A DNA stretch of 6,274 nt from JAAZLA01 sp964560975 (GCA_964560975.1 CAZLNE010000113.1:1-6274); one strand, 5' to 3'; shown: positions 1-6,274, counted from the stretch's first letter. Notes: generated by a model from the sequence alone, not told the origin. Numbers and translations are program-made.

Positions 1-1
1 G

Positions 2-940
2 GTTAACAATAAAGTTTCTTCGAAATATGTGATTCTAAGTTTACTGCGGCAAAGACTTGGAGATGTTTTATCCGGCCAGTTTTTAGCAGATGAACTTGGG
101 GTTTCCCGCGTAGCAGTTTGGAAGGCTGTTCAAAGTCTTCAAGAAGCAGGCTATGGAATAGCTTCCCGTGGAAAAGGTCCTTCAGCAGGATATGTTCTTG
201 AGGAAGATCTTAGCGATAGTTTGTATCCGTGGGAATTCGGCAGTATGTATAAGGAGTTTAAACACTTCAGAACTACAGTTTCTACCATGGATGAGGCCCG
301 TGTTCAAGCTGTGCAGAATACTTCAGTTTCGATAATTACTGCTGATAAGCAAACAAACGGACGAGGGCGGTTTGATCATAAGTGGGTTACTACAGAAAAC
401 GGTTTATCGTTTACCCTTGTTACACGGCCTTCAGTATCAGTTGGATACTATAATCGTTCAAGTGCCTTATCTCAGATAGCTCTTGTTCGGGTTTTTGAAA
501 AGTACAGTGCAAGAAAATTTTTTGTACGCTGGCCTAATGATGTGTGGTCTGAAGAAGGTAAGGTTGCGGGTATTTTGACAGATGTTCAAGGGACCGGAGA
601 TATTCTTTCCTGGGTTAATGTAGGCATAGGAATAAATCTCTCCTTAAAACCAAGTGTCGCGAAAAGTGATTCAGTGTTCAAAACACGTTCTCATAAAATT
701 CCAACAAGAAAAGAAATGCTTCTGGAATTCTTACAGGAATTTAAAACGCTGTCGGGAGATTGTAATAAGGATCCGTCTTTGATTAGCAGATTGTGGAATT
801 CTCATTGTATTGATATTGGAAAAAATATGGGTATTAAGGGGAAAACCGGCAGTTATATTTTTAATGGAATAAATAACTGGGCATGGGCACTATGTGACAA
901 TATGTTGTTTCCGCCTGGTGATATGCGTTTTATAAAATAG
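2..940 (+). CDS. birA: Bifunctional biotin-protein ligase / biotin operon repressor, 5' end at or beyond window edge
   Basis: Activates biotin to biotinyl-5'-AMP and transfers it to a lysine of biotin-dependent carboxylases in the cytoplasm; the N-terminal winged helix suggests it also represses biotin genes. Counting from the GTG at 29, residues 14-58 are a helix-turn-helix with wing (LADELGVSRVAVWK), the ligase domain follows with STMDEA at 85-90, the biotin loop GRGR at 111-114, RWPND at 167-171, the catalytic-type lysine in KVAGIL at 178-183 and GIGIN at 199-203, and a short C-terminal SH3-like domain ends in PPGDMRF. Length (303+ aa) is slightly below E. coli BirA (321). The frame is open from base 2, and the extra residues (VNNKVSSKY) look like the start of the first DNA-binding helix, so the true start probably lies at or just left of the edge; base 1 (g) could be the last base of an ATG. 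After GRGR the usual R/L-G-R is replaced by FDH. It leads the bioYMN genes. Confidence 0.95.
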   Translation, partial: VNNKVSSKYVILSLLRQRLGDVLSGQFLADELGVSRVAVWKAVQSLQEAGYGIASRGKGPSAGYVLEEDLSDSLYPWEFGSMYKEFKHFRTTVSTMDEARVQAVQNTSVSIITADKQTNGRGRFDHKWVTTENGLSFTLVTRPSVSVGYYNRSSALSQIALVRVFEKYSARKFFVRWPNDVWSEEGKVAGILTDVQGTGDILSWVNVGIGINLSLKPSVAKSDSVFKTRSHKIPTRKEMLLEFLQEFKTLSGDCNKDPSLISRLWNSHCIDIGKNMGIKGKTGSYIFNGINNWAWALCDNMLFPPGDMRFIK

Positions 941-949
941 GAGTTATAT

Positions 950-1510
950 ATGACAAAAAAACCGGTAATGCTTCAAGCTGTTTTATCAGCATTATTTGCT
1001 GCACTCATAAGTGCAGGAGCTTTCATTCAAATACCAATGCCTTCTGGGGTTCCAGTTGTTATTCAAGATATGATGGCTCTTTTGTCCGGCATGCTGCTTG
1101 GACCTCTGTGGGGTTCTATTGCGGTGGTACTATTTTTACTGCTTGGAATTATCGGTCTTCCTGTATTTTCTGGAAAAGCAGGTTTGCATGTGCTTTTAAG
1201 CGGACCCACCGGCGGTTTTTTAGCCGGATACCTTCTTTCATCATTGCTATGCGGTATAGCAGTATATGTATTTTTGAAGAAATACAAGGGACCTGTCTAC
1301 TGGGGCTTGTTAAGTCTAATTGCCTTAATGGGAACTGTAGTGCTCTTTATATGCGGTATTGCAGGCTTTATGAGAGTAACAGAGTATAATTTAGCAAAAA
1401 CTCTTTCTCTTGTACTTATTCCATTTATTCCTGGTAATGTGATTAAGATGATTGTGATGGTACTTCTTGCTGGAAGGTTCAGACCTATACTGAAAAATTA
1501 CGCAGGGTAA
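950..1510 (+). CDS. bioY: Biotin transporter BioY, ECF S-component
   Basis: Integral membrane substrate-binding subunit that captures biotin with high affinity and works with BioM and BioN to import it. The 186-aa protein has the family's usual length and about six hydrophobic helices. Family landmarks are PVVIQ (35-39), GxLLGP (47-52), GLPVFSG (69-75), GPTGG (85-89) followed by a GY motif, and IPFIPGNVIK (157-166). The last motif usually reads PGD; here the acidic residue is Asn163. An AGGAG Shine-Dalgarno at 939-943 overlaps the birA stop codon and lies 6 nt before the ATG, so the start is well supported and the two genes are probably translated from one mRNA. Position between the biotin ligase and an ECF ATPase strongly supports biotin as the substrate. 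Confidence 0.95.
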   Translation: MTKKPVMLQAVLSALFAALISAGAFIQIPMPSGVPVVIQDMMALLSGMLLGPLWGSIAVVLFLLLGIIGLPVFSGKAGLHVLLSGPTGGFLAGYLLSSLLCGIAVYVFLKKYKGPVYWGLLSLIALMGTVVLFICGIAGFMRVTEYNLAKTLSLVLIPFIPGNVIKMIVMVLLAGRFRPILKNYAG

Positions 1511-1513
1511 ATT

Positions 1514-2230
1514 GTGAACGTTCTTTCTGTACGAGAAGTAACAAAAATTTTTTCAAATGGTCTCAAGGCTCTTGATGAGGTAAGTTTTTCTGTAGAAGAG
1601 GGAGAGACTCTTGTTGCTGCAGGTTCGAATGGTTCTGGAAAAACTGTGCTTATGAATATTATTGCTCAGCTTGAAGATAGTTCTTCCGGTTCTGTGACCA
1701 TACAAGATGGAAAAAAGATCGGATTAATTTTTCAGGACGCAGATGCTCAGATACTTGGTGAAACTGTTGAAGAAGACACTTCTTTTGGGCCAAGAAATGC
1801 CGGCTGCTCAAAAAGCGAAATTGCTCAAAGGACTGCATCCTCTTTAGAAAAAGTTTCTCTAATTCACAAAAATGATTCTCCCTCGCGTTTGTTATCCGGC
1901 GGGGAAAAAAGAAGATTAGCTGTGGCTGGTGTTCTTGCGATGGATTGTGATATTTTAATTTTTGATGAACCCTTTGCAAATCTTGATTGGCCCGGTGTAA
2001 AACAGGTTTGTAGTATAATAAGGCAGCTCAAAGAAGAGGGAAAGACTCTTATTGTATTAACACACGAGCTGGAAAAAATTTTAGCCTTAGCTGACAGGTT
2101 TTTGGTGCTTCATTACGGAAAAATTTGTTTTGATGGAAAGCCAGAAGACGGTTTACAAAAAGATTTGAGTCAGTGGGGAATCCGCAATCCGCTTGTTTCT
2201 TATGAGAGCATCGGGGACTTGCTATGGTAG
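1514..2230 (+). CDS. bioM: Biotin ECF transporter ATP-binding subunit BioM (CbiO/EcfA type)
   Basis: Cytoplasmic ABC ATPase that hydrolyses ATP to drive biotin uptake through BioN and BioY. All ATPase motifs are present in the 238-aa protein: Walker A GSNGSGKT (37-44), Q-loop Gln74 in LIFQDADAQ (the form typical of CbiO/EcfA proteins), signature LSGGEKRR (127-134), Walker B ILIFDEP (147-153) with Asp151 and Glu152, D-loop ANLD (155-158) and switch His184. It should be active. Only one ATPase gene is present, so it would act as a homodimer, as in dedicated BioMNY systems, unlike shared EcfA1/EcfA2 systems. The start is a GTG 3 nt after the bioY stop, with AGGG (1504-1507) 6 nt upstream. The last codons overlap the bioN start by 7 nt. 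The symbol rests on context, since sequence alone does not separate BioM from CbiO. Confidence 0.93.
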   Translation: MNVLSVREVTKIFSNGLKALDEVSFSVEEGETLVAAGSNGSGKTVLMNIIAQLEDSSSGSVTIQDGKKIGLIFQDADAQILGETVEEDTSFGPRNAGCSKSEIAQRTASSLEKVSLIHKNDSPSRLLSGGEKRRLAVAGVLAMDCDILIFDEPFANLDWPGVKQVCSIIRQLKEEGKTLIVLTHELEKILALADRFLVLHYGKICFDGKPEDGLQKDLSQWGIRNPLVSYESIGDLLW

Positions 2231-2928
2231 TGTCTTTATTTTCTTACAGGAAGGGAAACTCATTTGTACACACAATGAATCCTTTAGTGAAGTTTATATT
2301 CTTCATTGTTCTGTCTATTTCAATTTTTTCCTTTGGTTTTTCAAGCCCTGTATTTGTTGTGCTTCAAACAGCTTTCTTTTTTGCTGCAGCAGTTTGTATC
2401 TTTGCAGCATCTAAAACCCCCTTGTCCCGCCTTAAAAGTTTACGGTTTGTATTATTCCTCGGTTTTTTTGTTACTGTTTTTAAGATAATTCAATTCGATC
2501 TTATACAAGGCCGTCTTATATTCGGTTTTAATTTATCTCTCGCAGCTGACGGCCTATTATATACAGCCCGTTTTTTTACAGCTTCTCTTTTTGCCCTTGT
2601 TTTTTTTGAAACGACAAGTCCTCTGCAGCTGCAGGAATCTCTTGAACTTGTTCAAAATACAATTGCAAAAATTATTCCACCTGTCAAAAAATTATCTTTT
2701 GCACTATATCTTTCTCTTGCAATCAGCTTTATTCCGGAAGTTTTTTCATCATGGCAGAAAATTAAACTTGCCTCCCGGGCGCGTAATCCTCAATGGAAGG
2801 GTAAGAAAAAAATACTTAAAAGCATCAATGTTTTCTTTTTAGAATTCAGCGCGCTGTTATCTATAATGATTGAAAGAGCGGTGTATAAGAGACGGGCATT
2901 AATAAACAGGATGCAGTATGGCAGATAA
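2224..2928 (+). CDS. bioN: Biotin ECF transporter transmembrane coupling subunit BioN (EcfT type)
   Basis: Membrane subunit that couples ATP hydrolysis by BioM to movement of the biotin-loaded BioY. The 234-aa protein opens with the EcfT-like pattern Y-x-x-GNS-x-x-H-x-x-NP-x-x-K (residues 8-23), which supports the ATG at 2224 over the internal Met18. Hydrophobic segments lie near 24-40, 42-62, 76-90, 108-130, 156-175 and 203-216. The cytoplasmic helices that grip the ATPases normally carry two Ala-Arg-Gly motifs; the likely counterparts are ARN (186-188, within ASRARN) and RRA (223-225, within AVYKRRA), so both lack the glycine. The ATG lies inside the end of bioM (7-nt overlap, ATGGTAG), with GGGGA at 2213-2217 as ribosome site, pointing to translational coupling. 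The assignment depends on family pattern plus operon position. The sequence is rich in Phe and Leu and has poor composition for detecting distant homologs. Confidence 0.9.
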   Translation: MVVSLFSYRKGNSFVHTMNPLVKFIFFIVLSISIFSFGFSSPVFVVLQTAFFFAAAVCIFAASKTPLSRLKSLRFVLFLGFFVTVFKIIQFDLIQGRLIFGFNLSLAADGLLYTARFFTASLFALVFFETTSPLQLQESLELVQNTIAKIIPPVKKLSFALYLSLAISFIPEVFSSWQKIKLASRARNPQWKGKKKILKSINVFFLEFSALLSIMIERAVYKRRALINRMQYGR

Positions 2929-3580
2929 ATGTTATAAGTGTATGAGGCCGGAAGAAAATTGTTACTGCCGCTATATTGTTCCTGTAGAAACTGATATTAT
3001 GTTTATTTTTTTAATGCATCCCAAAGAGGCGAAAAAGCAGAGAACCGGGACCGGCCGGCTCGCCTCGTTGTCGCTTCCCGGGTCAAAAATAATTGTAGAT
3101 ATAGATTTTACGCATAATGAAGAACTTAATGCAATCTTAAAAAATCCGGATTATTTTCCGTTAATTCTTTATCCGTCTGATGCTTCTCTGTATGCCGACG
3201 GGTCTGAAAACTTTTATAACGAAAAAATTACCAAAATACCGGAAGGGAAAAAACCTGTTTTAATACTTATTGATTCAACATGGTTTTTTGCAAAGAAAAT
3301 ATTACGATTAAGCAAAAATCTGGAAGCCATACAAAAACTTTCATTTAAAGGAACGTATAAGTCGCAGTACGAATTTAAAAAACAGCCAGCAGATTTCTGT
3401 CTTTCAACAATAGAAACCTGTTATTATGTTATAAAAGAATTTCAAAATGCCGGGATTGTGAAATCTATCTGCGATCCTGAACCCTTGATGGAAGTTTTTA
3501 AAAAGATGGTTAAGTTTCAGATTCAGAGTGAAATTGACAGAGAGATAAAAGGATTACCCTGCCGTTACTTTGGAGGGTAA
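2918..3580 (+). CDS. DTW-domain protein, probable tRNA-uridine aminocarboxypropyltransferase
   Basis: DTW-domain proteins such as E. coli TapT (YfiP) transfer the 3-amino-3-carboxypropyl group of S-adenosylmethionine to uridine in tRNA, making acp3U. This 220-aa protein has the family order: a four-cysteine, zinc-type cluster at the N-terminus (Cys5, Cys8, Cys15, Cys17), HPKE (34-37), TGTGRL (43-48), the name-giving D-x-T-W motif as DSTW (119-122) followed by AKK, then QYEFKKQP (150-157) and LSTIET (162-167). The usual arginine before the KQP segment is lysine (FKKQP), and the usual STIEA ends in Thr. The start codon lies within the end of bioN (11-nt overlap) with AGGA at 2908-2911, so expression is probably coupled to the biotin transporter genes. 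No functional link to biotin is evident, and the tRNA position modified cannot be told from sequence. The last 12 codons form part of an inverted repeat. Confidence 0.88.
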   Translation: MADKCYKCMRPEENCYCRYIVPVETDIMFIFLMHPKEAKKQRTGTGRLASLSLPGSKIIVDIDFTHNEELNAILKNPDYFPLILYPSDASLYADGSENFYNEKITKIPEGKKPVLILIDSTWFFAKKILRLSKNLEAIQKLSFKGTYKSQYEFKKQPADFCLSTIETCYYVIKEFQNAGIVKSICDPEPLMEVFKKMVKFQIQSEIDREIKGLPCRYFGG

Positions 3581-3585
3581 TCCTT
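3549..3585. terminator. Probable bidirectional intrinsic terminator between convergent genes
   Basis: A perfect 12-bp inverted repeat: AAGGATTACCCT at 3549-3560 and AGGGTAATCCTT at 3574-3585, with a 13-nt loop. A second pair, AGAGAT (3541-3546) and ATCTCT (3591-3596), could lengthen the stem across a small unequal internal loop. The left arm and loop are coding sequence, and the right arm contains the stop codon of the DTW gene. On the minus strand the stem is followed by TTTTATCTC, a short T-run; on the plus strand only a weak T-rich stretch (TTATTAAATCTCTTT) follows. It sits where the biotin operon and the glycosidase gene meet, so termination of both is the natural reading. The weak T-tracts make efficiency uncertain. 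Confidence 0.65.
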
Positions 3586-3641
3586 ATTAAATCTCTTTAG
3601 CCTCGTTCCCGTGATTACAGGATCCTTGTCTTTTCTTTTTA

Positions 3642-4031
3642 TCAGCTGAAAGTAAAAGACTGCATTCCTATTGTGCCTTTGAAGATGAAGAATACGGTAT
3701 GTGTTCCGATTAGTTCTTTTTCTAAAGGGAATGAAAAATCTGTCCAAATCGGGCGTACATGATTCCAGGGAACTGCACAGTTGTCGCCGGTGTTCGGAAG
3801 CGTGCATTGACCCAGAAGCGGTCCTTCGGGAGATTGTGTTCGTATTTCAAGCGATGCACAGCCGTTTGTACAGACGTGAACTGTACAGGTTTTTGCTCCG
3901 GAACCTGAAAAAGCGCAGTCTGCAAATGATATCCACGCTCCGTCTTCTTTATTAAATACACAGGGAATATCGCTTCCTCTTTTTTCATGTAAAAAGCAGC
4001 CTGCGTAGGAATCATAGTTTTGTGCCTGAGT
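3642..4031 (-). other. CBM6-like carbohydrate-binding region at the glycosidase C-terminus
   Basis: Residues about 748-876 of the glycosidase follow the family 6 carbohydrate-binding module pattern. An opening TQAQNYDSYAG stands where CBM6 usually has xIEAEDYDxxxG; GAWISFADCAF (778-788) matches the GDWIxYxNVDF segment; SLEIRTQSPEGPLLG (807-821) matches the IEIRLDSPDGPxIG segment; and the end, GTHTVFFIFKG (856-866), matches GxHDLYLVFKG. The closing Trp-Phe seen in many CBM6 domains is SFTF here. CBM6 modules bind xylan, cellulose or beta-glucan chains. The usual aromatic binding residues are partly changed, so binding is uncertain; the domain may be a diverged copy. Confidence 0.7.
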
Positions 4032-6274
4032 CTTACTGCAAATATTTCTCGGCGGTATGGTTTCTCCTTCAATTTCTACTGTGCCGCTTAAACTTATATT
4101 TGAAGAAGAAGCCCCAATTAAAACCGTACAGAAACCATTTTCTATACAGAACTTTTCTCTTGTAACATCCCATATACGGGTATCTTCTGCATTGAGTGTA
4201 AAGTTAATTGTTTTTGTTTCTCCCGCCTTAAGAAATATACGATCGAATCCTCTAAGTGTTTTAAGCGGCCGCCTGACCCTGGATCCGGTTACGGAAATAT
4301 ACATCTGCGGAACTTCATCGGAATCTGTGCTGCCTGAATTTGTAAGAGAAAAAGAAATGCTGACCGGACTTTTTTCACTTAAAACTGCATTGCCGTTTTT
4401 TGTCTGTGATGAATTAATGCAGAGGTTACTGTAAGTAAACTTTGTATAGGTTAATCCGTGACCGAAGGGGTATAAGACTTCATTTGAATTGTACTGATAC
4501 GTATTATTTGAACTGATAATATCGTATTCCATCATAGGCGGAAGCTGAGAAACATTTTTATACCATGTAAGAGACAGACGGCCGGCGGGTGATGTTTTTC
4601 CAAGAAGAATATCTGCTATGCCGTTTCCGTATTCCTGCATGCCGTGAGATGAATAAACAATTGCCGGAATGGATTCATTTTCTTCTGTAATTGTGTACGG
4701 GTAGCTTGCGCACATAATAAGGGCTGTATTTGGATTTGCTTTGTGTGCGGCTATAAGCAGTTTTTTTTGTGATGGAGGAAGATCGAGGGATGGTCTGTCC
4801 ATTTCTTCTTTCCCGTTTATAAGCGGCTGATTTCCCAAAAATACAAAAACGAGATCTGCTTCTTTTGCAAGTTTTTCCGCCCGTTCAAGAGCGTTAAACT
4901 CTGTTGTCATATAGAATAGGTCAGGCTCTTCAAAGGATCCGGCTTCTAAGTCTTTATTGTTTTTCTGTATTTTAACAGAGTTTCCGTTCCATATTTTAAG
5001 GTAAACAGCCTGTCTGTTTCCGCTGTCTTTTGTATTTGTAGGAACAATATTATAAAGAGTCATTATAAACCAGTTCCATACAGAATCTGCATCCGCACAG
5101 ATTTTGTATGCTGCCTTATGCTGTTTAAACTGTTCCACTTCTTCTGCTGAAGGCTGATGGTCCGCGCTCATTGCAGTGCTTGTATTTAAATACTTTTTCT
5201 TTGAAAGGCTGTACAAGGTATTTGCTCCCCAGCCCCAATCGTCGCGGCGGAAAACTTCTGCTCCGGTAAAAGGGACAAAACTTGTCCCTTCCGGTACTGT
5301 GCAAAGTCTGTTATCTGCATCAAGAATAAGAGGTTTCCCTTCTTTAGTGTAGAAAGAAACATGGCTGCTTCCGCTCTCATAGGAAACATTTTCACTGCCG
5401 AATTCTTTTTTAAGTGCATCGTAAGCGGTTACTGTATAAGAGGGATTCCCTGTATACCAGTCTGTATGAACAGCATCTGCAATAGGTCCGAGAAGTGCAA
5501 TTTTTTTTGTTTTATTTTTTTGAACAGGAAGAAGAGGACAGCCGGAAACTTGTTCATTCTTTAATAATACAGCAGATTTACGGACTGCTTCACGTGATAT
5601 TTCTTTTGCCTCCGCACTCATCATGCTGTTTTCACCGAGTGTGTCATAGGGGCACACGCCTTCGGGATCAAAGTGGCCGTAGCGGAATCTTACCCTTAAA
5701 ATGTTTTTAAGGTGGTAATCAAGATCTTCTTCTGTTATAAGTTTGTTTGACAGTGCAAGACGTACTGCGCTTATAACCATTTCCGGTTCGTCGGTCATAC
5801 TGTCTGCGCCGTTTTTAAAACCTGCTGCAATTGTTTGATCATGGGTGGAAAAATACTTGTGTTCATTTACTGTTGCATTTACATCTCCGCCGTCTGTAAC
5901 AATATGCCCCCTTCCTTCAAGATTCCATTCGCCCTTAACTATGTCGCGAACCGAGGGGTGCTGCATCATTGGAATGCCGTTAACTTCATTGTAGGCTGTC
6001 ATTAATGAAAAAGGCCTGCCTTTTTGAAAAACCCGTCTGAACGGCTCAAGGTAGTATTCTCTCATATTTCTTGGATCTATTGAGCAAGAGCATGAACCCC
6101 TGTTTTTTTCGTTGTTGTTGGCAAAAAAATGTTTAGGTCCGCATGAAGCCTTAATATAAAAGGGATCATTTCCCTGTGTGCCGAGTACTATTTCGGATGC
6201 AAGCTCTCCTGCCAAATATGGATCTTCACCGTATGCTTCTTCTGTTCTTCCCCATCGGGGATCTTTTTCCATAT
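3642..6274 (-). CDS. Family 3 glycoside hydrolase with CBM6-like C-terminus, N-terminus cut by window edge
   Basis: Likely a retaining exo-acting beta-glycosidase (beta-glucosidase or beta-xylosidase) for plant-type oligosaccharides. Residues are counted from the Met at 6272, which is internal: DPRWGRTEE (4-12) normally lies well inside the GH3 barrel, so roughly 100 or more residues are missing. GH3 barrel, about 1-210: YGEDPYL (14-20), GPKHFF (45-50), TDGGD (126-130) with Asp127 as the likely nucleophile. Second GH3 domain, about 230-610, with KSAVLLKN (232-239), EEMDRPSLDLP (489-499; Glu489/490 are acid/base candidates), SSHGMQEYG (541-549), SPAGRLSLTWY (561-571) and YPFGHGLTY (601-609). 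It is interrupted at about 318-450 by an extra domain. Fibronectin III-like domain, about 636-735; CBM6-like region, about 748-876. The stop is TGA (3644-3642). Signal peptide and location cannot be judged. Substrate is not fixed by sequence alone. Confidence 0.93.
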   Translation of the reverse strand, partial: MEKDPRWGRTEEAYGEDPYLAGELASEIVLGTQGNDPFYIKASCGPKHFFANNNEKNRGSCSCSIDPRNMREYYLEPFRRVFQKGRPFSLMTAYNEVNGIPMMQHPSVRDIVKGEWNLEGRGHIVTDGGDVNATVNEHKYFSTHDQTIAAGFKNGADSMTDEPEMVISAVRLALSNKLITEEDLDYHLKNILRVRFRYGHFDPEGVCPYDTLGENSMMSAEAKEISREAVRKSAVLLKNEQVSGCPLLPVQKNKTKKIALLGPIADAVHTDWYTGNPSYTVTAYDALKKEFGSENVSYESGSSHVSFYTKEGKPLILDADNRLCTVPEGTSFVPFTGAEVFRRDDWGWGANTLYSLSKKKYLNTSTAMSADHQPSAEEVEQFKQHKAAYKICADADSVWNWFIMTLYNIVPTNTKDSGNRQAVYLKIWNGNSVKIQKNNKDLEAGSFEEPDLFYMTTEFNALERAEKLAKEADLVFVFLGNQPLINGKEEMDRPSLDLPPSQKKLLIAAHKANPNTALIMCASYPYTITEENESIPAIVYSSHGMQEYGNGIADILLGKTSPAGRLSLTWYKNVSQLPPMMEYDIISSNNTYQYNSNEVLYPFGHGLTYTKFTYSNLCINSSQTKNGNAVLSEKSPVSISFSLTNSGSTDSDEVPQMYISVTGSRVRRPLKTLRGFDRIFLKAGETKTINFTLNAEDTRIWDVTREKFCIENGFCTVLIGASSSNISLSGTVEIEGETIPPRNICSKTQAQNYDSYAGCFLHEKRGSDIPCVFNKEDGAWISFADCAFSGSGAKTCTVHVCTNGCASLEIRTQSPEGPLLGQCTLPNTGDNCAVPWNHVRPIWTDFSFPLEKELIGTHTVFFIFKGTIGMQSFTFS
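4923..5321 (-). other. Insert within the second GH3 domain, possible beta-trefoil/fascin-like module
   Basis: Residues about 318-450 of the glycosidase separate the first strands of the GH3 C-terminal domain (KIALLGP, 257-263) from its continuation (EADLVFVFLGNQP, 471-483). The insert begins with a stretch of the kind seen in fascin/ricin-like trefoil repeats: a hydrophobic residue, then DDWGWG (344-349), LYSLSKKKYLNTS (353-365). It ends with a beta-rich piece around AVYLKIWNG (422-430). Similar insertions occur, as I recall, in a subgroup of large bacterial GH3 enzymes. It might help bind sugar near the active site. The fold call is inferred from pattern only, and the boundaries are approximate. 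Confidence 0.45.
5270..5290. repeat. Short perfect hairpin-forming inverted repeat inside the glycosidase gene
   Basis: AAGGGACAA (5270-5278) and TTGTCCCTT (5282-5290) form a 9-bp perfect stem with a 3-nt loop. On the coding (minus) strand the stem is followed by TTTTACC, which resembles a small terminator, yet the sequence codes for EGTSFVPF in the insert domain and the frame continues. It is most likely chance, with a small possibility of an mRNA pause or stability element. Confidence 0.4.

Noticed and set aside
1063..1979. Antisense and alternative-frame reading frames over bioY and bioM
   Set aside because: Both genes have full sets of family motifs in their own frames; the alternatives carry no motifs and no convincing ribosome sites.
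2275..2277. Internal ATG (Met18) as the bioN start
   Set aside because: Using it would remove the GNSxxH part of the EcfT-like N-terminal pattern, and the ATG at 2224 has a better-placed GGGGA ribosome site.
2622..2633. CTGCAGCTGCAG palindrome in bioN as a regulatory site
   Set aside because: It is explained by coding for Leu-Gln-Leu-Gln in the middle of the gene, with no paired site or promoter nearby.
2193..2842. Three further plus-strand open frames of 60-83 codons overlapping bioN
   Set aside because: They are Phe/Leu-rich frame shadows of a T-rich membrane-protein gene, and bioN itself has the expected start pattern and operon fit.
3043..3083. Locally GC-rich stretch in the DTW gene as a sign of insertion or recombination
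   Set aside because: It encodes the conserved TGTGRL region and following residues of the DTW family, so the composition follows from the protein sequence.
3618..3640. AGGATCCT palindrome followed by a T-rich tract as a plus-strand terminator
   Set aside because: The palindrome has no loop and only a few base pairs once a loop is allowed, so a stable hairpin is unlikely.
3565..4434. Several open frames of 80-125 codons on both strands inside the 3' part of the glycosidase gene
   Set aside because: They overlap a strongly supported GH3 reading frame, have no recognisable motifs, and their compositions look like shadow translations.

Overview
The window has two parts that converge on each other. 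From the left edge to about 3580, five plus-strand genes run almost without gaps: biotin ligase/repressor (birA), the biotin-binding S-component (bioY), an ECF-type ATPase (bioM), an ECF transmembrane coupling protein (bioN), and a DTW-domain tRNA-modification protein. From 3642 to the right edge, one minus-strand gene encodes a large family 3 glycoside hydrolase whose N-terminus lies outside the window.

The first four genes form a complete biotin acquisition and use unit. BioY captures biotin at the membrane, BioM and BioN power its uptake, and BirA attaches it to carboxylase-type biotin proteins and probably represses the operon when biotin is plentiful. Spacing is very tight: 9 nt for birA-bioY, 3 nt for bioY-bioM, a 7-nt overlap for bioM-bioN and an 11-nt overlap for bioN-DTW. 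One transcript is therefore likely. The DTW gene probably rides on this transcript without a direct role in biotin. No biotin synthesis gene is visible, which fits a scavenger but does not prove one.

The only noncoding stretch is 61 nt (3581-3641). A perfect 12-bp inverted repeat that starts inside the DTW gene and runs into this gap is the best candidate for a shared, two-way terminator. The glycosidase gene has a GH3 catalytic barrel, a second GH3 domain interrupted by a possible beta-trefoil (fascin-like) insert, a fibronectin III-like domain and a C-terminal CBM6-like carbohydrate-binding region, so it probably acts on plant polysaccharide or its oligosaccharides.

The organism looks like an AT-rich, carbohydrate-fermenting, host- or gut-associated anaerobe. 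A treponeme-like spirochaete is my best guess from general style and gene set, with low confidence; a Firmicute is possible. I see no mobile element, CRISPR array, tRNA or rRNA. I also see no clearly new biological system. The most unusual points are substitutions in normally conserved motifs of BioY and BioN.
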